The position numbers and the translations under genes are program-made. DNA of 64,000 nt from Mesorhizobium sp. ZC-5 (GTDB taxonomy: Bacteria; Pseudomonadota; Alphaproteobacteria; Rhizobiales; Rhizobiaceae), in assembly GCF_025753855.1 (NCBI RefSeq), contig NZ_JAOWPT010000008.1, forward strand, positions 169,589 through 233,588, given 5' to 3'. The notes below the pieces were generated by a model. That model made no database searches, was not told the DNA's origin, and saw only the letters and a list, made by a program, of their open reading frames with translations. Below, one piece after another: positions 25,866 to 34,384 of this stretch (within the stretch, counting starts at the first letter, position 1; the number at the start of each line of letters is the position of its first letter).

Positions 25866-25908
25866 GTAACGTTATTACATATGTCAATCGAAAACGTAAT
25901 GTTATTGT
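25866..25908. promoter_or_regulatory. Paired candidate Zur boxes between aztA and zur
   Basis: GTAACGTTATTAC (25866-25878) and GTAATGTTATTGT (25896-25908) lie 30 bases apart, about three DNA turns, in the shared control region of aztABC and zur. They match the site upstream of aztD at 22830 in 11-12 of 13 positions. Zinc-loaded Zur would repress both directions. Confidence 0.75.
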
Positions 25909-25956
25909 GTATCGCCGCTGAGAAGGTTATGCAGAGGCAGCCGGGAGCCGAATGAT

Positions 25957-26346
25957 TTGAGTACCGTCGACCTGACCAAAAACCAGACGCTGGTGCTGAA
26001 CGCGCTGTCGCGCGCCGGCGGCCCGCTCAGCGCCTACACGATCCTCGACCAGCTGCGCGACGAGGGGTTCCGCGCACCGCTGCAGGTCTACCGGGCGCTG
26101 GAGAAGCTTTTGGAGCGCGGTCTTGTGCATCGGCTGGAAAGCCTCAACGCCTTTGTCGCCTGTGCGCACGACCATGACCACGCGCACGGGCTGACCGCCT
26201 TCGCGATCTGCGAAAAATGCGGCCAGGTTTCGGAGTTTTCCGACGAGGTGGTGGAGAAGCGGCTGAAGGACTGGGCGGGCAAGAGCGGCTTCCACGCCAC
26301 CAAGACGACGATCGAAATCCGCGGCGACTGCGCGAACTGCGCCTAG
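25957..26346 (+). CDS. zur: Zinc uptake regulator Zur (Fur family), TTG start
   Basis: The 129-residue Fur-family repressor has an N-terminal winged helix (GGPLSAYTILDQLRDEGF, PLQVYRALEKLLERGLVHRL). A metal-binding domain follows, with ACAHDHDHAHG, the CEKCG pair and the CANCA pair at the C-terminus that hold structural zinc. The only fitting start is TTG at 25957, with GGGAG about nine bases upstream. Divergence from aztABC and three matching AT-rich dyads identify it as Zur rather than Fur or PerR. Confidence 0.92.
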   Translation: MSTVDLTKNQTLVLNALSRAGGPLSAYTILDQLRDEGFRAPLQVYRALEKLLERGLVHRLESLNAFVACAHDHDHAHGLTAFAICEKCGQVSEFSDEVVEKRLKDWAGKSGFHATKTTIEIRGDCANCA

Positions 26347-26356
26347 GTTTTCAAAA

Positions 26357-28393
26357 TTATCCTTGAAGCACGGTCCCTTCCGAAGGAATGGTGCCCTGAG
26401 AACCCGGAAGTCCCGCTCTCGACAGCATTTCAAGGAACCGTGAGTGATGATGGTCTTTCACGTAGCGTGGCACAAAACCGGGTGAGACATTGCTCATATT
26501 GAGATGCGGGAGTTGCGTCAGGCAGTGATGGATGGCTCGCGAGGCCTCTGCACTGTTTCCTGTTGCCGATGCCGCCGCAGCCCAATGCAGGGCGCCCCGA
26601 ACGAAACCTGGTTTCATCCGCACCACTTTGCGAGCAACTTCGAGAGCCCGTTGATCGCTCCCGCCGGCGAAGTGGGCCAATGCCATGCTGTGGTGACGCC
26701 AGAAGTCGGTGACATCAGGGGCTCCAAGCCGGATTGACTCATTGGCCTCGTGCAGTGCCTCGTTTACCTGCCCGCGCAAGGCGTAGAGTTCCGCGAGATC
26801 CCCGTGAGCAATGGGATAGCTTGGATTGAGGCTGATTGCGTGGCGGCATTCGACAATCGCTTCGTCTATGCGGCCGTCACATTCGAGAGCGAACGACAAT
26901 ACGCAGCGGGCGATCTCGTCGTCAGGCACCGCCTGCACCGAAGCTTCCGCGAGCCGTAAGGCAAGGTCGATGTGCTCCTGCCCTGCCGGAAGCGCCCCGA
27001 GGGCAAGACCCACGGATGTTGCGACAGACAGCGTCCGCATGGCGCGTGCGTTGCCCGGCGCAATCGCAATTGCCTCCTCGGCAAGCTTTATGGCGATCGA
27101 TGCCGAGTCCCGGTTCATTTCATAAAGCTTGGTGAGGGCTTCGTTCACCAACCTGCGGACCTCGGGGCTGCCGGGCGGGCTCCTGTCGTGAACTCTTCTG
27201 CGGCTCAGGTGCAACTCGATACTGAGCGCGGACACGACAGACTGTGCGATCCCGTCCTGGAATTCGAGCCCTTCCTGGGACCGACCGTCGAACCTTTGCG
27301 CCCAGACATTTTGACCGTTGCCGGCATCGTTGAGCTGGATGTTCACCCTCAGTTCGCTGCCGGATCGCTGCACGGTGCCGTTCAGGATATAGCGACCCGC
27401 GCTTGTGCCCCATATTCTCGCGGTGTCCAGGGTTCCACCATCCTGCCCGATGGGCGGCAGGCCTGAAATCACGACATAGTTGCGCTGCTGGGAAAGCGCC
27501 GTGGTGATGTCCTGAACGAGCCCCTTAGCGAAATAGTCGTCGCTTCGCTCTCCCGTCAGATTGACAAAGTCGGCGACGCCGATGGACGGGCGCCCGAAGC
27601 GCTGGCCAGCCGGAACGCCAATTGCCGGCTGCCCTTGGATGGAATTTGAACCCGCATCGGCAGCCGAATGCAGGGATTGCCACAAAGCTCGCGTCTCCGG
27701 GCTTACATCGACGTCAAATTCCTTCTTCAGCATGCTCCTGCAAGTCTCGTATGTCCGCAAAGCCCTGTCGCGCCTACCGCAAGCAACCAGCAATTCCATC
27801 TTGAGCCGGTAGGATGCTTCCCTCGTCGGTTCCATTGCCAGAAGCCGATCGGCCAAGACCAGCCCGGCTTCCACGTCTACGAGACGGGCAAGTCTTTCGA
27901 AGGATTCAAGCGCGCAGTCCAGCAGCCTGTCGCGTTCCAGGGCTGCCCAGTCGTCGAACATGTTGCTTCCCAGATAGAAGCCGTCGAGAAACGGCCCGCT
28001 GTAAACCGCCAGAGCCGTTTCGAGTTCTTGCGCAGCGCGGCCAACTAACCCCGCTTCAAAGTCGTCAACATCAACTGCAACCGCATCCGCCCTCAGGTGG
28101 ATCATATCCTTCCGGGATTCGACGATATCCACGCCTGCCCGCATCAGGTCCCGGCGCAGAACGCTGAGGGTCTGCCGCAGGCTGTTGCGCGAATGTTCGC
28201 CATCGCTGTCGCCCCAGAGCAAGTCGGCCAGCTTTTCCCTCGGCGCCGCCATGCCCGGACATCGGGCAAGGTATGCGATGATGGCAGGGCCCCTCTTGCC
28301 GGCCAGCCAGATCTGACCGTCCCGTTCTCTTTCGACTCGGAAGCCGCCGAAAAGAAAAATTCTGAGTCCGGCAATGCGGTCGTCAGTCGGCAT
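26357..28393 (-). CDS. BTAD/TPR transcriptional regulator (SARP-like)
   Basis: This 678-residue protein starts with an OmpR-like winged helix (about residues 8-105: LRIFLFGGFRVERE, REKLADLLWGDSDGEHSRNS). A bacterial transcriptional activation domain follows (about 110-245: FEAGLVGRAAQELETALAVYSGPFLDGFY, CRRDRALRTYETCRSML-like segment). The second half has a RPSIGVADFVNLTGERSDDY domain, common in TPR-containing signalling proteins, then TPR-like helices to the end. There is no cyclase or kinase domain. It probably senses a signal through the TPR part and activates transcription. It is divergent from the DUF1194 gene, a plausible target, and convergent with zur. Confidence 0.75.
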   Translation of the reverse strand: MPTDDRIAGLRIFLFGGFRVERERDGQIWLAGKRGPAIIAYLARCPGMAAPREKLADLLWGDSDGEHSRNSLRQTLSVLRRDLMRAGVDIVESRKDMIHLRADAVAVDVDDFEAGLVGRAAQELETALAVYSGPFLDGFYLGSNMFDDWAALERDRLLDCALESFERLARLVDVEAGLVLADRLLAMEPTREASYRLKMELLVACGRRDRALRTYETCRSMLKKEFDVDVSPETRALWQSLHSAADAGSNSIQGQPAIGVPAGQRFGRPSIGVADFVNLTGERSDDYFAKGLVQDITTALSQQRNYVVISGLPPIGQDGGTLDTARIWGTSAGRYILNGTVQRSGSELRVNIQLNDAGNGQNVWAQRFDGRSQEGLEFQDGIAQSVVSALSIELHLSRRRVHDRSPPGSPEVRRLVNEALTKLYEMNRDSASIAIKLAEEAIAIAPGNARAMRTLSVATSVGLALGALPAGQEHIDLALRLAEASVQAVPDDEIARCVLSFALECDGRIDEAIVECRHAISLNPSYPIAHGDLAELYALRGQVNEALHEANESIRLGAPDVTDFWRHHSMALAHFAGGSDQRALEVARKVVRMKPGFVRGALHWAAAASATGNSAEASRAIHHCLTQLPHLNMSNVSPGFVPRYVKDHHHSRFLEMLSRAGLPGSQGTIPSEGTVLQG

Positions 28394-28553
28394 TTGGGCT
28401 TGGGACCATTGTATTAGCGAAATACTAATTCAAAAATAACGCCGCACAAGCCATGCCGTCCAGTGTCCAAGCGCCGTCGTGACGGCAGTTCAACTAAAAT
28501 TCCGAAAGAATAACCGGGCAGAACGCTGACAGAACAACCGGTCGGAGCCAGCA

Positions 28554-29288
28554 ATGGGGGCAAATCTACTCTCGGTAGCAGCGAGGACACTTGCGGCTTC
28601 AGTGTTTTGGGGTTTGCAGGCACATGCCACCGAGGTCGATGTCGCGATCGTGTTCGCGGTCGATATCTCGTCCTCGATCGATCCAGCCCTAGCCGATCTG
28701 CAGCGCGAGGGACATGCCGCGGCACTCACTTCGCCCGAAATCGTTTCGGCCATTGCCCGCAACTATCTAGGTTGCATCAGCGTGGCTTATTTTGAGTGGT
28801 CGAGCCCCGGACGCGGACAGAACGTGTTGCCCTGGACAAGAATCTGCGGGCCTGAGGATGCCGAAGCTGCCGCATTGGTGATCAGGGACAAGGGCGACAC
28901 CGGCTTCAGCCGCAGGGGCCGGGGTGGAACATCCGTTTCCTCAGCCATCGACGTCGGAAGCCTGCTCCTTGACCAGTTTCCCGGAAAAGCGGCCCAAAAG
29001 GTGATCGACATCTCTGCCAACGGCGAGAACAATGACGGGCTGCCCGTTCACGAGAGCAGGTTGAAGGCGATAGCCAAAGGATACACGATCAACGCGATCG
29101 CGATTCCGGCGCAAGACGAGAACCCTGACTATCGGTTGGCAACCTACTTCACCGACAATGTCATCGGCGGCCCTCAGGCCTTCGTGATAACGCCGAGAGA
29201 CACAGGCGACTACGTTGCGGCCCTCCGCCGGAAACTGGTGACCGAAATAAGCCTGAACGCTGATCCATATCCCCCATCCGAGAACTGA
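28554..29288 (+). CDS. DUF1194 (von Willebrand A-like) secreted protein
   Basis: The 244-residue protein has a weak signal sequence (residues about 1-25, cleaved near AHA-TE). A DUF1194 domain follows, a von Willebrand A-like fold. The metal-ion-dependent adhesion site fits AVDISSSID (DxSxS, about residue 37), GRGGTSVSSAID (Thr, about 122) and IDISANGEN (Asp, about 148). These proteins are expected in the periplasm or outside; no substrate is known to me. A GGAG lies a few bases before the ATG. It is divergent from the BTAD/TPR regulator gene, which may control it. Confidence 0.8.
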   Translation: MGANLLSVAARTLAASVFWGLQAHATEVDVAIVFAVDISSSIDPALADLQREGHAAALTSPEIVSAIARNYLGCISVAYFEWSSPGRGQNVLPWTRICGPEDAEAAALVIRDKGDTGFSRRGRGGTSVSSAIDVGSLLLDQFPGKAAQKVIDISANGENNDGLPVHESRLKAIAKGYTINAIAIPAQDENPDYRLATYFTDNVIGGPQAFVITPRDTGDYVAALRRKLVTEISLNADPYPPSEN

Positions 29289-29311
29289 CGGATAACTTTG
29301 GCGAAGGGCTG

Positions 29312-29376
29312 ATGGCCTGTCCAAGCACGCGGAATTGCTGGCCTCCGCCGACGGGTTGCGCCGCATCCGGGCCGAT
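29312..29376 (+). pseudogene. Relic of a DAO-type oxidoreductase gene
   Basis: Bases 29312-29360 match 34670-34718, inside the DAO-type oxidoreductase gene, in 45 of 49 positions. Bases 29361-29376 match 34941-34956 in all 16. The two segments adjoin here but are separated by 222 bases (74 codons) in the intact gene. Read in frame, the relic begins DGLSKHAELLASADGL and then reaches a stop. It is therefore a fragment of a paralogous or transferred gene with an internal deletion, stranded before the ABC exporter. Confidence 0.7.
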
Positions 29377-29453
29377 GGCTTTCGAGTTTTTCCCGCCGAG
29401 CGGTGATCCGTGTTTAACTACCGGCGATTCCCTTCCGTCGCCCGGTCCACGCC

Positions 29454-31313
29454 ATGTCGTTGTCAGACTTCGTCTACCGTCCGTTCGAGACGCTCATCCG
29501 TCCGCTGGACATTCCCTATGCGCCGCTGCCGGCAAGCGGACCATTCGCGCTGGTTCTGCATTTCTCGCGGATGTTCCGCGGCGTGCTCGTCGCCATTGCC
29601 GTCCTCATGATGGCGGTCGAGGGCGTCAACCTCGCGACCATCTGGGGCACGTCCTTCATCGTGGACGGGGTGACCGCGAAGGGCGCGGCGACCTTCCTTG
29701 CGGAAGACTGGCCGACACTCGCGATTCTCGGCGTGCTGATTTTCCCCGTGCTGCCGCTGCTCATCTTCCTCGGCAATACGCTGGCCTCGCAGGTCGTGGC
29801 GGTCTGCATGCCGGCGGCCATGCAATGGCAGGGCCACAAGGCGGTGGAGCGCCAGGACCTTGCTTTCTTCCACGACCTGTTCGCCGGCCAGGTGGCGACG
29901 CGCATCTCGCAGGTCGCCTCCGCGGTGCAGCAGCAGATCGTCGTCGCCTTCTACAGCGTGCCGCTTTTCCTGGTGCAGTTTGTCGGGTCGCTCACATTGC
30001 TTGCAGCACTGTCCTGGCCGCTGGCGCTGCCGGTGCTGGTCTGGATCGCGGCGAACGTCACGCTCGCAGTGGTGGCGGTGCCGCAATATTCCTCACGGTC
30101 GCGCCGGACGGCGCGGGCGCGCAGCCTTGTCGTCGGCGCCATGACCGACCTCTACAGCAACATACAGATGGTCAAGCTGTTCGCGGCGGAGGACAGCGAG
30201 GCGGGCACCATGCGCAGCTTCATGGGCGACGTCATCGAGACCCAGCAACGCGAGAGGCGTATCCATCTGACGACCGACAGCGCCGTCGTCTTCTTCAACG
30301 TCATGCTGGTGCTTAGCAACGCGGCCGTCGGTCTATGGGGCCTCGTCGCCGGCTTCGTCACGATCGGCCAGTTCGTCGCCTCGATCGCCATCGTCGGGCG
30401 CCTCAACGCCAATTCCCGCACCTTCCTGCAGATGGGGCAGCAGATATTCCAGGCAGTGGGCACGATCCGCGACGCGATGCCGGTGGTGACGACGCCTCCG
30501 ACCATAACCGACGCGCCGAACGCCAGGCCGCTCTCTGTGTCGGCCGGAGAGGTCGAGTTCGAAAACATTGCCTTTGAATACCGGCAGGGCCAGGGAGTGA
30601 TTGAAGGCCTGTCGCTCACCGTGCAGGCGGGCGAGAAGGTAGGGCTCGTCGGCCTGTCCGGGGCCGGCAAGTCGACGCTGGTCAGCCTGCTCTTGAGGTT
30701 CTTCGATCTGAAGGGGGGAGCGATCCGCATCGACGGTCAGGATATAAGCAGCGTGACCCAGGCCAGCCTCAGGGAAAGCATCGGCGTCGTCACCCAGGAT
30801 GTGTCTCTGCTGCACCGCTCCGTCGGCGACAACATCCGCTACGGCAAACCCGACGCCTCGCAGCAGGAGATAGAACGCGCCGCAGCACTTGCCGAAGCCG
30901 ATGGCTTCATCGCCGGCCTCAAGGACGGCGAAGGCCGCAGCGGTTACGACGCTTTCGTCGGCGACCGCGGGGTGAAACTTTCCGGCGGCCAGCGCCAGCG
31001 CGTGGCGATTGCCCGGGTGCTGCTGAAGGATGCGCCGATCCTTGTTCTCGACGAGGCGACATCCGCGCTGGACAGCGAAGCCGAGGCGGCGGTGCAGGAC
31101 AAGCTCGCACTCCTGATGGAGGGCAAGACGGTCATCGCGATCGCCCACCGTCTCTCGACGATTGCCAGCATGGACCGAATCGTCGTGCTCGACGAAGGCC
31201 GCATCGTCGAGGAGGGAACGCCGTCCGCGCTGCTCGAACGCGACGGGCTCTACGCCCGGCTGTGGAAGCGGCAGACCGGCGGCTACATCGCAGACGCCGT
31301 CGAAGAGACATGA
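29454..31313 (+). CDS. ABC exporter, fused permease-ATPase
   Basis: This 619-residue half-transporter has an N-terminal six-helix type I exporter domain (about residues 40-330) and a C-terminal ATPase with Walker A GLSGAGKST (about 400), Q-loop VVTQDVSLLH, signature LSGGQRQR, Walker B ILVLDEATSALD and H-loop AIAHRLSTI. It would act as a dimer exporting lipid, drug or peptide from the cytoplasm. The MsbA/MdlB-like sequence gives no firm substrate. The upstream 165 bases hold only the oxidoreductase relic. The start ATG has no strong ribosome-binding site. Confidence 0.88.
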   Translation: MSLSDFVYRPFETLIRPLDIPYAPLPASGPFALVLHFSRMFRGVLVAIAVLMMAVEGVNLATIWGTSFIVDGVTAKGAATFLAEDWPTLAILGVLIFPVLPLLIFLGNTLASQVVAVCMPAAMQWQGHKAVERQDLAFFHDLFAGQVATRISQVASAVQQQIVVAFYSVPLFLVQFVGSLTLLAALSWPLALPVLVWIAANVTLAVVAVPQYSSRSRRTARARSLVVGAMTDLYSNIQMVKLFAAEDSEAGTMRSFMGDVIETQQRERRIHLTTDSAVVFFNVMLVLSNAAVGLWGLVAGFVTIGQFVASIAIVGRLNANSRTFLQMGQQIFQAVGTIRDAMPVVTTPPTITDAPNARPLSVSAGEVEFENIAFEYRQGQGVIEGLSLTVQAGEKVGLVGLSGAGKSTLVSLLLRFFDLKGGAIRIDGQDISSVTQASLRESIGVVTQDVSLLHRSVGDNIRYGKPDASQQEIERAAALAEADGFIAGLKDGEGRSGYDAFVGDRGVKLSGGQRQRVAIARVLLKDAPILVLDEATSALDSEAEAAVQDKLALLMEGKTVIAIAHRLSTIASMDRIVVLDEGRIVEEGTPSALLERDGLYARLWKRQTGGYIADAVEET

Positions 31314-31372
31314 GCCATCTCACGTGCGCCGGAGGTCCTTGCCGCCGTGCGACGGCTCGGAAGGCGCTGCCG

Positions 31373-32731
31373 TCATTTCATCAGATATCTGGCTACAGCC
31401 TCGTAAGCCGGCAATGAGGTCGGGTCGTTGGCGGCGTTGCTGGCCAGGGGGTTGGATGCGAACCGCGCGATCACCATGCGGGCGGTCGGGTCAATGTAGA
31501 TCGCCTGTCCGTGCACGCCGCGCGCCATGAACGCGCCGTGCGCGTTGTGGGAAATCCACCACATGCCACGGTAGCTCCAGCCCTTGAGCAGGGGATATCC
31601 GCCCTTCGCGAATGCAACCTTGTCGCCGCCGGCCCGAATGCGCTCGATCGCGGCTTCCGGTACCAGCCGCTGGCCGTTGATCGTGCCGCCGTCGAGCAGC
31701 AACTGGCCGATCCGCGCCATGTCGCGCAACCCGGCATTGAGGCCGCCGCCCGCGTAGGGTGTGCCAATGGAATCGACTGTGAGATAGGCATCCTGCTCGG
31801 CGCCCATCCTGCTCCAGATACGCTCCGAAAGGAGGTCTGAAACCGGTTTGCCGGCGACCCGCGCGATGATCCAGCCGAGCGCGTCGGTGTTGATTGTCTT
31901 GTAGCCGAACGCCGCGCCGTGCTCGCCTTGCTTGCGAACGGTCTGGAGATATTCGAAATAGCTGCGCGGACCGGTGTAGTCGGCCGGCTTTGGCAGCGGG
32001 TTGCCGGCAGCGCCATATTTCCAGACATCGGCTTCCGGATCGGCATAATCCTCGCTGTATTTCAGCCCGGTGGTCATTTCGAGCACCTGCCGGACGGTTG
32101 CGTCGCCGAAAGCGCTGGCTGCCAGTTCCGGAACGATGGTGGCGACCTCGGCATTTTCGTCCAGAGCGCCTTCCGCAACGAGCATCTCGCCGAGCAGCCC
32201 GGTCAGCGATTTGGTCACCGACATGGCGCCATGCTGGCCGGCATCATCGAGGCATCCGGAGTAACGTTCATAGACCACGACGCCCTCATGCAGGACGACA
32301 ATGCCGTCGGTATAATTGGCCGCGAGCGACTGCGCCCATGTCATCGGCTTGTCGCTGCCGAGCGGGGTGAATGTCAGACCGTCGATGGTGTCGTCGATCT
32401 GTCGCGGCAGGGGCGTCGGCGCCCCCAGCCCGCGACTGACATTGACCGTCGGCATCAACTGGCGGAAATGGCAGACGGTCCAGCGCATCTTTGGAAAGCT
32501 GAAATAATCGGGATCAGTGAAGCGGATGATCTTGTCGGGCGGCGGCGGCGAACCGGCCATCCAGCCGAGTTTCATGGGATCGGACTCTTCCGCGGTCATC
32601 GTCTTCCCCTCCTGCGCATGAGACATCGTGGGCAGCATCGCTGCCCCGAAGGCAAGAGCGGCCAGCATGGATCTCCCCCACCGTGCCACCCGACGGGCCG
32701 TTGCGCCGGCTTCAGAAATTGACGACGACAT
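31373..32731 (-). CDS. Serine hydrolase of the beta-lactamase class C family
   Basis: This 452-residue exported hydrolase has a long basic n-region, then a hydrophobic LAALAFGAAMLP core and likely cleavage after SHA (about residue 39). The catalytic SxxK is SVTKS (about residue 172); a Tyr motif candidate is FGYKTINTD (about 290); RGVHGQAIYIDP near 415 sits where the KTG-like motif falls. Family members include esterases, D-aminoacylases and nylon-oligomer hydrolases. I chose ATG 32731 because AGGAGGG lies eight bases upstream; TTG 32737 and ATG 32668 are alternatives. Its 5' end overlaps the porin gene by 20 bases, so the two are probably translated together. Confidence 0.82.
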   Translation of the reverse strand: MSSSISEAGATARRVARWGRSMLAALAFGAAMLPTMSHAQEGKTMTAEESDPMKLGWMAGSPPPPDKIIRFTDPDYFSFPKMRWTVCHFRQLMPTVNVSRGLGAPTPLPRQIDDTIDGLTFTPLGSDKPMTWAQSLAANYTDGIVVLHEGVVVYERYSGCLDDAGQHGAMSVTKSLTGLLGEMLVAEGALDENAEVATIVPELAASAFGDATVRQVLEMTTGLKYSEDYADPEADVWKYGAAGNPLPKPADYTGPRSYFEYLQTVRKQGEHGAAFGYKTINTDALGWIIARVAGKPVSDLLSERIWSRMGAEQDAYLTVDSIGTPYAGGGLNAGLRDMARIGQLLLDGGTINGQRLVPEAAIERIRAGGDKVAFAKGGYPLLKGWSYRGMWWISHNAHGAFMARGVHGQAIYIDPTARMVIARFASNPLASNAANDPTSLPAYEAVARYLMK

Positions 32732-34157
32732 TGGCAAACCCTCCTGTCCAGGTTGGGGCGTCGGCTTGGACGACAGAGTCGATACCCGGTCCGGGAAACG
32801 AAGCGCTCAGCCCGACCGTGAGATAGGTATTCGGGTTCAGTACGCGGTTGTATTCGAGAAAGATGTCATCCGAGAGATGATGGTTGGTGACCCCCGCAAC
32901 AGGGCTTGGCACGCCGCCGGACGTCTCGACGCGCGTGCCCTGGCCGAACTGGATCGGGCTGAGCAACTCGTTGGCGCGAATATGCGCGTAGCGCAACGTG
33001 AAGGTATCGCGTTCCGTTGGGGTGACACGTAAGCTGACCTGATATGAACTCACATTGGAGTTGATGAACACCATCGATGACTTCGATCCGGTCGACCAGT
33101 TGCTTGGGCTGCCTTCATAGAAAAGCGGATCGAAGCGCTCGAGCCTGGCGGTGGAGGGATCGTCACCCGAAAATGTCTGATACGAGAGGGCAAGCGTCGG
33201 CGACCACGCAATATCCGCAAAGACGTATCCCACATGGGCGCGTCCGGCCCAGGCCGACATGTCAATGCGGTCGTTCCATTCATAGGCGAATTCGGCGCCG
33301 GCGAAGAAATTTTCGGAAATTTCCGGGAATGGCGTCCCGATGGCGTAGGCATTGACGAAGTTCAGGCCGTCGCGGCCGTCGGGCAGGATAGTCGGCGGCC
33401 CGATCCCGTCCGGTGCCGCTTGCGGATAGGGCGAGGTCGATTTCAAGACGTGGCCGAAGGTGACGCCGGTAAAACTGTCGGGCGTCCAGTCGTATCGCAG
33501 ATCGGTGCCGATCAGCGTCGTGCCGCTGCTGCTGCCGGGCAGTTCGTTGGGCCGCAGGTAAAATACGGTTCCGTTGAGATCGTCGTAGGAGAGCGTTCCA
33601 AGCGCGGCCATTTCCCAGGCCTTGCGCGGTCCGAATTTGAGCGCTCCACGCTCGAACCCGCTGTTGCCGCCGTTGGCGATCAGCATGCCGGTGCCGGCCT
33701 TGAATTCGCGCGGACCGAGCGAAACGTCGAATGACAGGTCCTTGTCCGCGGTCGAGCGAAAGCCGAGATAGCCTTCCTCGAGTGTGATGCGGCCGGTGTT
33801 GCCGATGTCGTAGGCATCGATGCCGAGCGTGCCGGAAACGACGATCGATCCCTTGCCATATCCGGTGAGATTGCCGCCAAGATCCGTGGTGAAGCTGAGG
33901 CCGGGTTTCAGGTAACCCTCCAGCCACTGCTTGTTGGGGTCGAAATCCGACGACGGCGCGAACGTGTCGGCGAAATTCCAGAACAGGTTGTTTTCGGCCA
34001 CTGCGTTCAGTCCGGCCTGCAAATGCGCGCGCACGGTCAGCCTGTCATTGTCGAGCAGGAGCATCCGGTCTTCGGCGCGCGAAGCAGTGGACGCGAGCAG
34101 GATAGCCGCAAGAAGCACTACCCTTGTTGTCGATGGATGGCGGCGTCGCATCATCAT
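32712..34157 (-). CDS. AlgE-like outer-membrane porin
   Basis: The 481-residue protein begins MMMRRRHPSTTRVVLLAAIL with a signal peptide cleaved near SRA-ED. The rest is predicted beta-barrel, with alternating hydrophobic/aromatic strands and a C-terminal Phe (GGFANVVVNF), the outer-membrane assembly signal. Features such as DRLTVRAHLQAGLNAVAENNLFW and RITLEEGYLGFRSTADKD match the alginate-export (AlgE-type) porin family. It could pass anionic or bulky hydrophobic substrates. The ATG at 34157 is the first of three consecutive Met codons. Coupling to the serine hydrolase suggests the two handle one substrate: the porin admits it and the hydrolase cleaves it. No alginate biosynthesis gene is nearby. 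Confidence 0.78.
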   Translation of the reverse strand: MMMRRRHPSTTRVVLLAAILLASTASRAEDRMLLLDNDRLTVRAHLQAGLNAVAENNLFWNFADTFAPSSDFDPNKQWLEGYLKPGLSFTTDLGGNLTGYGKGSIVVSGTLGIDAYDIGNTGRITLEEGYLGFRSTADKDLSFDVSLGPREFKAGTGMLIANGGNSGFERGALKFGPRKAWEMAALGTLSYDDLNGTVFYLRPNELPGSSSGTTLIGTDLRYDWTPDSFTGVTFGHVLKSTSPYPQAAPDGIGPPTILPDGRDGLNFVNAYAIGTPFPEISENFFAGAEFAYEWNDRIDMSAWAGRAHVGYVFADIAWSPTLALSYQTFSGDDPSTARLERFDPLFYEGSPSNWSTGSKSSMVFINSNVSSYQVSLRVTPTERDTFTLRYAHIRANELLSPIQFGQGTRVETSGGVPSPVAGVTNHHLSDDIFLEYNRVLNPNTYLTVGLSASFPGPGIDSVVQADAPTWTGGFANVVVNF

Positions 34158-34384
34158 CCAGGGTTGAGATTGCAATTCCTGCCGGACCGCCTGAGCGGGT
34201 AGGCTCCCGCCACCATACACGGGAACCGGTGCGAAAGAGGCTCTTTCTTTTGAACTGGCCAGGATTGACGCGAGGGATGCGAACCAGCTTCCGCTGACGG
34301 AAAGCTTCCCACCGCTCTGGACCATGGGAAAAATGCGCCGAAGCCGCTAGGAGAGGGCCGTTCTTCAACAGCGGCGGCTTCAGC

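Noticed and set aside
26357-28393. Adenylate cyclase with TPR repeats
   Set aside because: The middle domain resembles one found in cyclase-TPR proteins, but the N-terminus is a winged helix plus BTAD domain and no cyclase catalytic motif is present.
32712-34157. Alginate biosynthesis system
   Set aside because: Only the porin resembles AlgE; no alg polymerase, epimerase or lyase gene is nearby.
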